From the NCBI RefSeq assembly GCF_032854445.1, contig NC_088301.1:9048281-9112280 (forward strand): 64,000 bases of DNA, given 5' to 3'. Source of the stretch: Liolophura sinensis (Eukaryota; Mollusca; Polyplacophora; Chitonida; Chitonidae). The notes beneath the pieces were generated by a model. It saw only the letters and a list, made by a program, of their open reading frames with translations. It was not told the origin of the DNA and did no database searches. A program made the position numbers and the translations under genes. Shown here piece after piece: positions 26,001-30,350 of the stretch (its first letter is position 1; every line of letters starts with the position of its first letter).

Positions 26001-29000
26001 CCTTTTCACATGTTTACAAGGTGTTTGGTATTCAAGGATATTCTGAAGGCATTATTCTGTGTTGATTGATAACATGATACTTTTTGTTAAGCCCTCAACC
26101 AATGTAGTCTTGTCTCCAAAGTCAAATTAAAAGTGTGCATAAATTGCACTGAAAGTTGCTCTTTCACATGCAAAAAGCATGAGGAATTAGGGTAAACACA
26201 TTTTGTTTGGCTGAGAGTTCTGTGATCTAAGAACAGTGTCTCCTGGTTTGTTTGCAAGACAGGATGATATCCCGTGAGAAAAATTGAAGCTTTCAGAGCC
26301 AGAAGTATTGTATTTATGACGTGTGCCTCTGTAAGTGCATTCAGACTAAATACATAATATTTAGTGTGTAAAATTGAGCCTTTAATTGAAGTTTGTGTTT
26401 GGTAGCTAAATACTTTCATTAAAGGTACATGTAAATTTTCAATTTCAACAGCCGAAATAACTATGCACTGCTTTAGCGTCAAAAACTTAAACTTTAAGGA
26501 GCCTGTCACAACTATATAACACGACAGCGGCCAGCATTATAGTGGGAGGAAACCCTGCAAAGGATATTTATATTAAAAATGGCAGCTTTCATCGTTCACA
26601 TTGTCACAGTGTTGAAAAGCAGAAGTCATGCATCTGTGCCTTTCATCTTTCATGCACATAAGCTGTATCTTCTTACCAACTTCCAGTTAATACAACCTAC
26701 AGACTTAGTAAGACACCAGGGAAGAATTTATAGGTGAAGCTTGTCATGTCCACTTGAATCTCATAAAACTCCCAAGTAAACCCATAAATGTATGGAGCAT
26801 GTGTTTTAATAAACTTGGAATAGTTTAGTAAATTTGTGCATAATTTGGAATAGTTGACCAGCAGGGCAGAAGAAGTGGATGGACTCTTGTTAGGAATGAT
26901 ATTAATTTTGTGTTGTGTGTGAAAGGGATTGGAGGCAAACACCACTACTAGTACTGTCAGCACAATGACCCAGAAGCATCTCAGTAGCAGTCCCTGTGAG
27001 TTCAAGTCCAGCTCATGCTGGTGTCCTCTCCGGTGATACGTGAGCAACTTGCAGAAGGTCGTGGGTTCCCCCCGGCCCACCCATTTCCTCCCAACACAAT
27101 GCTGGCCGCCATCTTATAAGTGAAATATTCTTGAGTACGACATAAACTCTTATCAAATAAATAAATACATGCGGTTGTATTTCAGGGTAAGATGGTGAAG
27201 GGTATGGGAGGAGCCATGGACCTTGTCTCCACACCAGGGTCAAAGGTTGTCATAACCATGGAACACACTGCAAAGGCTAGTGTAGTATTTACTTATTAAA
27301 GTGAGGCATGCATACATTTCTGACTAATGTACAGATATTGTTGAGTTACACAGATAAAATGCTGAGTATGTGCGCATGTTTGTGTGATAAACTTTGTAAT
27401 AGTGTATCTTATTAAGCCCATTAAACTTGTAGCCGTACACCACAATGCTGGCAGCCATTGTGTAAATGTTATAATCTTGGGTATAGCATAAAACACCAAT
27501 CAGAATGAATAGATACAGGTGGGTAAATATTGTGTATGACATGACATACATGTAGCATATGATGGTGCTGATTTGTGTGGCCTTGCATAAAGTTTACTGA
27601 AGATAACTGCGCTTCTAAAGATATGACACTTTGGTGAGTTCACCTGTTATTTGCAGATGGTCATTGGATAAACTGACTTTGTATCACATTTCGACCAATC
27701 AAGTGCGATTCAAATTTGAAATTATTCAGCACATGACCCTACACCTCATGGGAACTATGTGGGGAAACCTTTAATTTTGTGGAGAAACCTTCAGTTTAAT
27801 TATGTGTGGAAACCTTTAATTATAAGGGGAAACCTAATTATATGGGGTAACCTTAATTATGTGAGGGGGGCCTCCATAGCTCAGTTGGTAAGCGCGTTAG
27901 CGCAGCGTAATGACCCAAGAGTCTCTCACCAGTGCAGTCGCTTTGAGTTCAAGTCCAGCTCATGCTGGCCGCCGTCGTATAAGTGAAATATTCTTGAGTA
28001 CGGCATAAAACACCAATCAAATAAATAAATAAATTATATGAGGAAACAAATGGACAGTGTAAAATGTTAGGGTCACAGTCTCATTGAAGCCAGCAGGGCC
28101 AGTCATATCTTTAATAGGATGTTTCCAGATTTACAAAATAAGCAAGTGGAACTTGTGGGCTGATTGCTGACATGGCTGATTTCTGATTGACCCCATTACA
28201 ATATAGCTGACATGTAACTGAGAAAAGAGAATCAGTCCATTTACTGTAACAGCCCATATTGGGAATTCTTGCATTCTAGTCTGGTAGCTGTTTCCTTCTC
28301 AAATATCAAAAAATGCAAAGAATGCATACTGTGGACAGGGCTGTTTTACTGTTAACTGGAAAAACATTTATTGATTTATTGTTCATGTTAACGATATTTT
28401 ATGTTTATCGTTCCAGGGAGGAAAGCACAAAATCTTGGATGAATGTTCACTACCACTCACTGGAAAAAAATGTGTGGATTTGATTATTACAGAAAAGGTA
28501 AGGCCATTTGGGCCAGCCATCACTGAGTCAGCAAATTTAAAGATTCAGTAGCATTAGCCTCCCTTCATGTACTCTTGAAAATTAGAGGTAAAAAATTTGA
28601 TTAACCTCCAGTGTGGTAAAAGTGCTGTATTTCCAGATATGGGGTGTGCTAACTCATTCAAAGTGGGAACCTGTGTGTATTACGAAGAAAGGGAGACAAC
28701 TGGTTAAAATTTCTCATATATTTGTAGAATTGCAGTAGTTGTGTAAACAAGCTATCAGTGTGTACGCCTCTAAAAAACTTTGTGACTTTTGACTATTGAC
28801 TATAAGTGTACTTATATCGTGTTTGGAGCTAAATCTTTAAATATAAAGCGTTTTGATTTTCCTGTATAAGATGTTTTAATTGTTTTATTAATCGTTGCTC
28901 TATGCATTTACCATATGTGTACCTTATGGGTAAATCAGCAAGAAATTCTGTTTGGTTTGGCCATATATTTCCATGCGCAACAGTACATTTTCCACTTACA

Positions 29001-29969
29001 GGATAGATAACAATTTCGAAAAACATTAACTGCAAAATATGTGCCAAGTGTCAGATAAGAAAGGCTTAAATAATGACCAATAAAATGTAGAAACAATAGG
29101 AATTGATAAGAGGTTGTTTAAATAGTAATGGTGTTGGCATATAAAAGTGTACTTGTTTGTTGTAGTGTGTATTTAATGTGGACTCTGAGAACGGCCTGAC
29201 TCTGTCTGAGCTGGCAGAAGGGGTCACAGTAGAAGAGGTTATTGAGTCTACAGGCTGTGAATTTGAGGTATATTAATACTATAGTGTAATTAATTACAGT
29301 GTTAATATTCCCCTGTTGGTAACACTAGGGACTCATCTGTCTTTTTTTTTTTCAAAGTTCATGAATTTGAAATCTGGCTAAAATTACATGGTTTGATTTC
29401 AGTGACTCGCAGATATTGTTTCCATTTTCAGTAAAGGTATTGGCATTTTGGTCTTAATCATTTTTCCAGCCATGTTTTCACAAACAGCTCATCATATTGA
29501 ATGAAAGTGTGGTAAGGTCACACCTACATTTTGTATTCATGCTTTGGTGAGCCATAAAGTTAAAAAATGTCTTGTTAAGAATAACTGTTAATACGTCAAA
29601 TTTTATGGCCATCTCTGAACTACACCTTTCAGTAAGTCTGAAATGAAATTGGATATAAGGTTTTGAAATGCAGACCTTTGGGCTGGCAGTATTGGTGTCT
29701 TTTTGGGAGTGGGTTGTGCACAAAGGCACTTCCCTTTCAATCACTAGGACACACAAGGTGCAGGTTCAAAACCATCCTTGGGCAGGGAATCTGTAGGTTC
29801 CCCTACTCTCACTGTTTCATGGTGATATGTACAGGTAATCAACATCAAACACCAGCCAAACATATAAATGTATAAATGAACTTGTATACCTGTATTTTTA
29901 AAAATATTTGTTTCTTTTTTTTTTTGTCTACAGGTGTCAAAAGATCTGAAGCCAATGGGCAGTGTGTAG
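149..29969 (+). CDS. OXCT1: Succinyl-CoA:3-ketoacid coenzyme A transferase, mitochondrial (15 coding exons)
   Basis: The product moves CoA from succinyl-CoA to acetoacetate in the mitochondrial matrix, the committed step of ketone-body use. Coding exons are 149-238, 1193-1304, 2079-2212, 3834-3926, 5583-5732, 20783-20889, 21924-22092, 22860-22974, 24112-24206, 25058-25179, 25868-25943, 27186-27275, 28417-28497, 29166-29267 and 29934-29969. Joined, they stay in one frame for 523 residues (human enzyme about 520). Seen: a basic, Ser/Ala-rich N-terminus like a transit peptide (about 1-45), the CoA-transferase alpha domain with [10 protein letters not shown] (67-76), a polar linker around 288-305, and the beta domain with QSENGVLG carrying the catalytic Glu at residue 349. 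All introns read GT-AG except intron 12, which appears to be GC-AG. The start follows gcgaaaATGg and gives a plausible targeting signal. Intron 5 hosts a syntaxin gene. Family identity is very secure; single-base borders are inferred. Confidence 0.96.
239..1192 (+). other. OXCT1 intron 1
   Basis: AT-rich intron with a short AAT run near 577-600. It also contains the 3' part of a diverged SINE, listed separately. I see no other feature. Confidence 0.7.
977..1068 (+). repeat. SINE family 1, 3' part
   Basis: It matches the body and tail of the main SINE: tttcctcccaccataatgct, then gtataagtgaaatattcttg, and a degenerate aaattaataaat tail. The head is missing. Confidence 0.7.
1193..1304 (+). CDS. 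OXCT1: OXCT1 coding exon 2 (residues 31-68)
   Basis: It follows the acceptor ttctaatttag. It carries the end of the transit region (a serine run) and then the start of the mature enzyme, with [15 protein letters not shown] matching the family's conserved N-terminal segment. The donor gtcagt leaves phase 1. Confidence 0.93.
1477..1580 (-). repeat. Fragment of a 'gggccc...caaaa' MITE family
   Basis: cagggcctggtttttcaaaa and the segment gccaagtcttcaattttgta are the reverse complement of sequence inside the larger copy at 38943-39450, so this is a truncated copy in the opposite orientation. Confidence 0.4.
2079..2212 (+). CDS. OXCT1: OXCT1 coding exon 3 (residues 68-112)
   Basis: It encodes [12 protein letters not shown] and [13 protein letters not shown], the glycine-rich CoA-transferase motif and the following conserved strand. 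Acceptor ttattctag, donor gttcgt, ending in phase 0. Confidence 0.95.
2789..3010 (+). repeat. Direct repeat, two diverged copies of about 85 bp
   Basis: Copies at about 2789-2874 and 2923-3010 share ttttttaaaaattaa, cacagcaaca, a ttcaagcaa/ctcaagcaa block and gattgactgatt. They lie in OXCT1 intron 3, and the function is unknown. Confidence 0.6.
3370..3620 (+). repeat. SINE family 1, near full length
   Basis: It has a tRNA-like head (gggtcctccgtggc, gcgggttagcacgccagc), a B-box-like region (gtgagtgcaagtcc), the conserved body ending cctcccaccataatgctg, and a degraded tail. It lies in OXCT1 intron 3. Confidence 0.8.
3650..3790 (+). repeat. SINE family 1 relative (body and tail variant)
   Basis: It shows gtgggaaagttcgtcagtaa, ccacccataaaactg and gatataagtgaaatactcct, followed by a degenerate tail. 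The same variant body ('cccataaaactg' in place of 'accataatgctgg') recurs at 14165-14310 and 42790-42930, which suggests a distinct subfamily. Confidence 0.55.
3834..3926 (+). CDS. OXCT1: OXCT1 coding exon 4 (residues 113-143)
   Basis: It reads [15 protein letters not shown] and [13 protein letters not shown], near-identical to animal SCOT. The acceptor has a strong pyrimidine run (ctctctctctttgaacag). Phase 0 at both ends. Confidence 0.96.
3994..4544. mobile_element. Non-autonomous PIF/Harbinger-like DNA transposon
   Basis: Terminal inverted repeats of about 36 bp read agccccgtccagactatcca on the left and cgccctgtccagactatcca from the right, continuing acat..ttcaacttt. Both ends are flanked by TAA (3991-3993 and 4545-4547), the TWA target-site duplication typical of PIF/Harbinger. 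A 65-codon minus-strand ORF inside (4125-4322) contains [20 protein letters not shown], which resembles the Myb/SANT-MADF protein encoded by this superfamily. There is no transposase, so it is probably a deletion derivative. It lies in OXCT1 intron 4. Confidence 0.75.
4125..4322 (-). pseudogene. Remnant Myb/SANT-MADF-like ORF of the DNA transposon
   Basis: This 65-codon frame starts [20 protein letters not shown]. The spacing of Trp, Leu-Ile and Tyr-Pro-Trp-Leu-Tyr is that of MADF/Myb-like DNA-binding domains. It stops early, after about 45 residues of domain, and is treated as a truncated passenger of the element, not a host gene. Confidence 0.5.
4579..4712 (+). repeat. SINE family 1, strongly diverged
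   Basis: gtgggaaggtctgacagcag, agatggttgtaggcttcacc and cgggctctgcc match the body; the end is eroded (ggtataaaac). It sits just beyond the DNA transposon. Confidence 0.55.
4713..5582 (+). other. OXCT1 intron 4, distal part
   Basis: AT-rich sequence; I see no repeat or gene beyond the branch/pyrimidine region that precedes exon 5. Confidence 0.5.
5583..5732 (+). CDS. OXCT1: OXCT1 coding exon 5 (residues 144-193)
   Basis: It reads [20 protein letters not shown] and [10 protein letters not shown], the core of the alpha domain. Phase 0 at both ends. The 15-kb intron that follows contains the syntaxin gene. Confidence 0.96.
6106..6189 (+). repeat. Short tandem repeat, 21-bp unit, four copies
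   Basis: The unit tgtttgtaaaatgaaaaatac repeats four times with small changes, in OXCT1 intron 5. Confidence 0.8.
6431..6575 (-). repeat. SINE family 1, minus strand, internally deleted
   Basis: Read on the minus strand it has the head (gcctccactgtgagcgtgtc), the tgacccagaaacctctcac block, tgtgagttcaagtc and cctcccatcataatgctgg. The middle of the body is missing. Confidence 0.65.
7029..7440 (+). repeat. Minisatellite, 39-bp unit, about 10.5 copies
   Basis: The unit atgacttgatatcataacaa plus cactactgttttaccaaat repeats exactly every 39 bases (7029, 7068, 7107 and so on to 7419). Copies differ mainly in the junction, ccaaat versus ccaggt, in a non-random order. It is in OXCT1 intron 5. Confidence 0.97.
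8016..8067 (+). repeat. (TA)n microsatellite
   Basis: An uninterrupted run of TA dinucleotides grades into catata variants. Confidence 0.95.
8627..8748 (+). repeat. SINE family 1, 3' half
   Basis: cagatggtcttgggattcct, tttcctcccaccataatgct and gtgaaatatttttgac mark the body; the tail is degraded. Confidence 0.65.
8749..11540 (+). other. OXCT1 intron 5 between SINE and syntaxin gene
   Basis: I see no exon or RNA gene. Short simple runs occur near 9145-9160 (ta) and 9905-9925 (ttattatta). Regulatory sequence for the nested syntaxin, if any, would lie in the last few hundred bases, but no TATA box or clear initiator could be placed. Confidence 0.4.
11541..12437 (+). CDS. Syntaxin-like Qa-SNARE, intronless, nested in OXCT1 intron 5
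   Basis: The 298-residue single-exon frame encodes a tail-anchored membrane-fusion SNARE. It starts [10 protein letters not shown], like the Munc18-binding N-peptide of syntaxin-1-type proteins. A strongly basic stretch follows (about residues 11-34, with [10 protein letters not shown]) where neuronal syntaxins are usually acidic. Residues about 40-150 are helical and fit the Habc bundle. The SNARE motif spans about 200-262 with the zero-layer Gln at 235 in [16 protein letters not shown] polybasic KKKARRKK precedes a single C-terminal transmembrane segment (about 275-297). ATG 11541 is the first in frame; the codon two positions upstream is TTG. The lack of introns and the position inside another gene suggest a retrocopy kept under selection, since the frame is intact. 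It is a plasma-membrane-type syntaxin, but the exact orthologue is unclear. Confidence 0.9.
   Translation: MVKDRLADLKARRPSVFRSIKESIRRKSFRRKNTMGNFLEDVNDIDGALVSLKDSIQETKRLQASVLSTPASNKKLHTELAKSNAQNRELSANVRKLIQDLRQNYDDPAGKNSTDKSKASEQVVRNQLERLTSDLKETVNDWHTAQASYGDRVKERLKREYSIVGESKSDKELNDLLNSDEPHSVFTQDVIKEIQDAQNVLDQVKEREKEIRNLEKSVVEVHELFTDIQILVGEQGEVIDRVETNVENAHENVAAGAAKLKQARVYKKKARRKKFIIAGIVIVAVLLVGGIIAIAILA
12736..12934 (+). mobile_element. MITE-like element, copy 1 (about 200 bp)
   Basis: The left end, tactgtaatccttcaacctt, pairs with the reverse complement of the right end, taccctaaatactcaacctt, giving imperfect terminal inverted repeats of about 28 bp. Related copies lie at 16657 and 25988. 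Confidence 0.6.
12942..14160 (+). other. OXCT1 intron 5, unassigned sequence
   Basis: AT-rich sequence with no exon seen. A short stretch at about 13660-13745 (ggctgaaatattgctg ... gccgtaaaacacc) resembles the 3' end of yet another dispersed repeat. Confidence 0.4.
13911..13916 (+). promoter_or_regulatory. Candidate poly(A) signal for the syntaxin gene
   Basis: AATAAA about 1.47 kb after the syntaxin stop is the first perfect hexamer I found downstream. Weaker variants occur earlier. Confidence 0.25.
14165..14310 (+). repeat. SINE family 1 relative (variant body)
   Basis: gtgggaaagtttgtcagcaa, cttgccaaaggttagtggct, cacgcataaaccgga and a degraded tail place it with the copies at 3650 and 42790. 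Confidence 0.55.
14324..14467 (+). repeat. Tandem duplication, 72-bp unit, two copies
   Basis: The unit beginning gttgtatgattggactggtc recurs exactly 72 bases later with one visible difference (cgggtt versus caggtt). A third partial start appears at 14468. Confidence 0.95.
14511..14711 (+). repeat. SINE family 1, long copy lacking the head
   Basis: It runs from gttcaagtccagctcatgct through ggtcgtgggtttcccccggg and cacccaccataatgctggcc to a clean (aaat)n tail. Confidence 0.85.
15043..15117 (+). repeat. 9-bp tandem repeat, about 8 copies
   Basis: Units of the type ctgtttaca, gtgtttaca and atgtttaca alternate, giving a loose 18-bp higher-order pattern. Confidence 0.9.
15619..15912 (+). mobile_element. 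SINE family 2, full length with perfect TSD
   Basis: The element ends in gcactcactcac and is flanked by the identical 12-mer tcaaaatgtcca at 15607-15618 and 15913-15924. Internal landmarks are ggtagatccaggatcaatcc, gacctgtgtcagtataatgg and gaaaaattgttaagggcgac. The family is shared with 25202 and the fragment at 21080. The perfect duplication indicates fairly recent retroposition. Confidence 0.88.
15925..17850 (+). other. OXCT1 intron 5, unassigned sequence
   Basis: AT-rich sequence holding one MITE-like copy, given separately, and a short family-2 SINE tail remnant near 16853-16880 (gagtgagtgcttcgggttta, minus orientation). Nothing else recognised. Confidence 0.4.
16657..16840 (+). mobile_element. 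MITE-like element, copy 2 (right end lost)
   Basis: tactgtaattcttcaacttt, gtgtttattcaagcatattc and cagtgcagctttatctcca match copies 1 and 3. The right inverted repeat is missing and SINE-tail sequence follows. Confidence 0.55.
17853..17980 (+). repeat. SINE family 1, 3' half
   Basis: tttgcggatgttcgtgggtt, tttcctcccaccataattct and an intact caccaatcaaataaataaat tail. Confidence 0.8.
18336..18476 (+). mobile_element. SINE family 1, young copy with TSD and large internal deletion
   Basis: Flanked by the perfect 11-mer gaaaacattga at 18325-18335 and 18477-18487. It keeps the tRNA-like head (ggggcctccgtggctcattc), the B-box-like gtgagttcgagtcc and the tail, but jumps from ccgtacgtggg straight to cgtaaaacacc, losing about 100 bp of body. 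Confidence 0.92.
18790..19640 (-). mobile_element. Non-LTR retrotransposon (LINE) reverse-transcriptase fragment
   Basis: On the minus strand the translation contains, in order, [13 protein letters not shown] (about 19305-19345), the active-site block [13 protein letters not shown] (about 19255-19300), [17 protein letters not shown] (about 19010-19060) and [19 protein letters not shown] (about 18900-18970). These are the RT motif order of CR1/Jockey-like LINEs. Frames change and stops intervene, and the 5' and 3' parts are absent, so it is dead. A 23-bp minisatellite has expanded at the GPLLFL block. It lies in OXCT1 intron 5, opposite to the gene. Confidence 0.8.
19336..19592 (+). repeat. 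Minisatellite, about 23-bp unit, about 11 copies, inside LINE remnant
   Basis: The unit ggaacagtagagggccaaaa plus taa varies mainly at ccaaaata, cgaaaata and ccacaata. Its minus-strand reading is a repeated copy of the RT motif (PLLFLI) that borders it, so it probably arose by amplification of that codon block. Confidence 0.9.
20179..20192 (+). repeat. Poly-C run
   Basis: A run of about 12 C residues, likely length-variable and a site of possible sequencing error. Confidence 0.9.
20417..20505 (+). repeat. SINE family 1, 3' part
   Basis: tgctctgcccagtttcctcc, ataatgctggccgccgtggt and taaaacaccaa. It lies about 280 bp before OXCT1 exon 6. Confidence 0.75.
20783..20889 (+). CDS. OXCT1: OXCT1 coding exon 6 (residues 194-229)
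   Basis: It encodes [20 protein letters not shown], highly conserved in the family. Acceptor ccttgtttcag, donor gtatta. It ends in phase 2, so residue 229 (Arg) is split. Confidence 0.95.
21080..21210 (+). repeat. SINE family 2 fragment joined to a family-1-like tail
   Basis: ttgtccaccttgatgtctgg and cgaatcgggtcacacaaaag are family 2 head sequence. It is then followed by aaaacaccagtcatatag and an (aaat) tail as in family 1, so it may be a chimera or two insertions. Confidence 0.45.
21640..21805 (+). repeat. Diverged SINE family 1 relative (variant body)
   Basis: ctggtttcctccgctgataa, gttcttgagtaaaacgttaa and acgaatcaaa keep the order of the SINE body. Heavily eroded. Confidence 0.35.
21924..22092 (+). 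CDS. OXCT1: OXCT1 coding exon 7 (residues 229-285)
   Basis: It encodes [20 protein letters not shown] and [20 protein letters not shown], the end of the alpha domain. The donor GAG/gtgagt is the first of seven similar sequences in a minisatellite immediately downstream. Reading through it meets an in-frame stop at 22102-22104, so the first donor must be used for a full product. Confidence 0.95.
22091..22320 (+). repeat. Minisatellite built from the OXCT1 exon 7 splice donor, 32-bp unit, 7 copies
   Basis: aggtgagtg-type starts occur at 22091, 22123, 22155, 22187, 22219, 22249 and 22281. The unit contains the last exon bases (gaggatagag) and the donor gtgagtg followed by catgagaaggaatat. The array therefore begins with the real splice donor and carries up to six donor-like copies, some mutated (gtgact, gtaagt). 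Confidence 0.95.
22331..22415. mobile_element. Short foldback MITE (about 85 bp)
   Basis: The left arm, ccaggtttcatgaagtgcac, pairs with the reverse complement of the right arm (ggtcagtttcatgaagcatg). Both outer edges read gtac. Confidence 0.55.
22860..22974 (+). CDS. OXCT1: OXCT1 coding exon 8 (residues 286-324)
   Basis: It holds the variable polar linker ([10 protein letters not shown]) between the domains and the beta-domain start [14 protein letters not shown]. Acceptor tcttgtag; ends in phase 1. Confidence 0.95.
23216..23443 (+). mobile_element. Possible MITE related to the 12736 family
   Basis: The left end atgtaaatcttcaacctttc and the reverse-complemented right end atgtaccctaatcctctgac are weakly similar and the size is like the other copies. 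Tentative. Confidence 0.3.
23680..23940 (+). repeat. SINE family 1, near full length
   Basis: It has a head (ggggcctccatggccgaggt), the aggaacctcccagcagtgtt block, cagctcatgctggtttccc, tcaccataatgctggc and a tail degraded to aaaaaaaacaatcaaataga. It lies about 170 bp before OXCT1 exon 9. Confidence 0.85.
24112..24206 (+). CDS. OXCT1: OXCT1 coding exon 9 (residues 324-355, catalytic Glu)
   Basis: It encodes [16 protein letters not shown] and [10 protein letters not shown]. The Glu of SENG (residue 349) is the nucleophile that forms the enzyme-CoA thioester in this family. A diverged SINE starts about 65 bp downstream of the donor. Confidence 0.96.
24272..24473 (+). repeat. SINE family 1, head truncated
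   Basis: gtgagttcaagtccagctca, agatggttgtgggtttcccc and ataatgctggccaccgttgt plus a tail. It begins about 65 bp after the exon 9 donor. Confidence 0.8.
25058..25179 (+). CDS. OXCT1: OXCT1 coding exon 10 (residues 356-396)
   Basis: It encodes [19 protein letters not shown] and [12 protein letters not shown]. The acceptor ttttgtgaag has a weak, purine-containing tract. Donor GG/gtaaga, phase 2. Confidence 0.95.
25202..25504 (+). repeat. SINE family 2, near full length
   Basis: It has a tRNA-like head (taacctaatggttagagtgt, gggatcaaactcagatccgg), a ggtgtcagtataatgtgact core and the 3' end gaaaaattgctaagtacgac. It begins about 20 bp after the OXCT1 exon 10 donor. Confidence 0.8.
25868..25943 (+). 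CDS. OXCT1: OXCT1 coding exon 11 (residues 396-421)
   Basis: It encodes [20 protein letters not shown] followed by NYMIP, matching the beta-domain segment of animal SCOT. Donor CCG/gtaagt, phase 0. Confidence 0.95.
25988..26194 (+). mobile_element. MITE-like element, copy 3 (about 207 bp)
   Basis: Left tgtaattcttaacctttt; right end atgcaaaaagcatgaggaat followed by taggg. Internal match to copy 2 (tattcaaggatattctgaag). It begins about 45 bp after the exon 11 donor. Confidence 0.6.
26513..26560 (-). repeat. SINE family 1 fragment, minus strand
   Basis: gcggccagcattatagtggg and aggaaacc are the reverse complement of the conserved core. Confidence 0.6.
26958..27167 (+). repeat. SINE family 1 abutting the OXCT1 exon 12 acceptor
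   Basis: It shows cacaatgacccagaagcatc, gttcaagtccagctcatgct and aatgctggccgccatcttat, and ends in caaataaataaataca. Only 18 bases separate the tail from exon 12, so the exon's upstream splicing context was largely replaced. Confidence 0.88.
27186..27275 (+). CDS. OXCT1: OXCT1 coding exon 12 (residues 422-451)
   Basis: It encodes [20 protein letters not shown] and [15 protein letters not shown] tail ends only about 18 bp before it. The donor that keeps family alignment is AAG/gctagt, a GC donor. In-frame GT sites 6 or 9 bases further on would add two or three residues not expected in the family. Confidence 0.9.
27431..27512 (+). repeat. SINE family 1 fragment
   Basis: accacaatgctggcagccat and gcataaaacaccaatcagaa mark a diverged 3' fragment. 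Confidence 0.55.
27757..27865 (+). repeat. Degenerate tandem repeat, about 22-bp unit
   Basis: Repeats of gtggggaaacctttaatta, about five copies, interrupted by the SINE at 27866 and resuming briefly as aattatatgaggaaac at 28032. Confidence 0.75.
27866..28031 (+). mobile_element. SINE family 1, internally deleted copy inside a tandem repeat
   Basis: It has a complete tRNA-like head (ggcctccatagctcagttgg, gcgcgttagcgcagcg), gttcaagtccagctcatgct, and then jumps at 'atgctgg' directly to ccgccgtcgtataagtgaaa and an intact tail. Near-identical flanks aattat(g/a)tgagg probably are its target-site duplication. Confidence 0.9.
28417..28497 (+). CDS. OXCT1: OXCT1 coding exon 13 (residues 452-478)
   Basis: It encodes [20 protein letters not shown] and then DLIITEK, matching the conserved HKI-LPLTG segment. 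Acceptor tcgttccag, donor gtaagg, phase 0. Confidence 0.94.
28498..29165 (+). other. OXCT1 intron 13
   Basis: No repeat or gene recognised; AT-rich. Confidence 0.5.
29166..29267 (+). CDS. OXCT1: OXCT1 coding exon 14 (residues 479-512)
   Basis: It encodes [20 protein letters not shown] and [14 protein letters not shown], the C-terminal helix region. Acceptor tttgttgtag, donor gtatat. Confidence 0.93.
29268..29933 (+). other. OXCT1 intron 14
   Basis: Short T runs; nothing else recognised. A stretch around 29700-29850 (cactaggacacacaaggtgc, aggttcaaaacc) has a B-box-like gttcaaa and may be a very old SINE. Confidence 0.35.
29934..29969 (+). CDS. OXCT1: OXCT1 coding exon 15 with stop (residues 513-523)
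   Basis: After a long T-rich acceptor it encodes [11 protein letters not shown] and TAG, corresponding to the VSPKL-P end of other SCOT proteins. Confidence 0.9.
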   Translation: MSKDLKPMGSV

Positions 29970-30350
29970 TGATTCCTTCTTGTTCTAGAAAATAACATAT
30001 CAGACGTGTGCTGTTCTATTCTGTCAGCGTAACTTTGTAGAGCGTCATCCGGAAATTCCAGTCAATCGGAGAGTGTGCAGGGGATTTGTACATGCGAGCT
30101 AAAAATTACATTTACTGATCGGAAACTTCATCCCATGGAGCAAAAGAACTGTAGAGTTCTTTGTGAAAACCAGGTGCCTGGAAGTGTATCACCCATGGGA
30201 CACGTGTATGTGCACTCATGTGAATTGTTACATGTGATACGTCAGCACATGGACTTCTCTGGAAATTGTGCACACGTGTTTATTGTCCAGATGAAGTTAT
30301 GCACAGTTGCAGTTTTGTATATACTTGGGAATAAATTCTTAATCTCTTGG
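29970..30350 (+). promoter_or_regulatory. OXCT1: OXCT1 3' UTR with candidate poly(A) signal
   Basis: The sequence after the stop has no family-like reading frame. An AATAAA lies at 30330-30335, about 360 bases past the stop. A second AATAAA at 30990-30995 could serve a longer transcript. The cleavage site is not determined. Confidence 0.45.

Noticed and set aside
26087-26509. 140-codon minus-strand frame
   Set aside because: It covers the MITE-like copy and AT-rich intron; no recognisable domain or splice support.
27280-27290. GT donors for OXCT1 exon 12
   Set aside because: The GT at 27280 breaks the frame; those at 27282 and 27285 add residues absent from the family, so the GC donor at 27276 was preferred.
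27866-27960. tRNA gene
   Set aside because: The A- and B-box-like words belong to a SINE head; no acceptor-stem pairing is evident and SINE body and tail follow. The same applies to the heads at 3370, 18336, 23680 and 45232.
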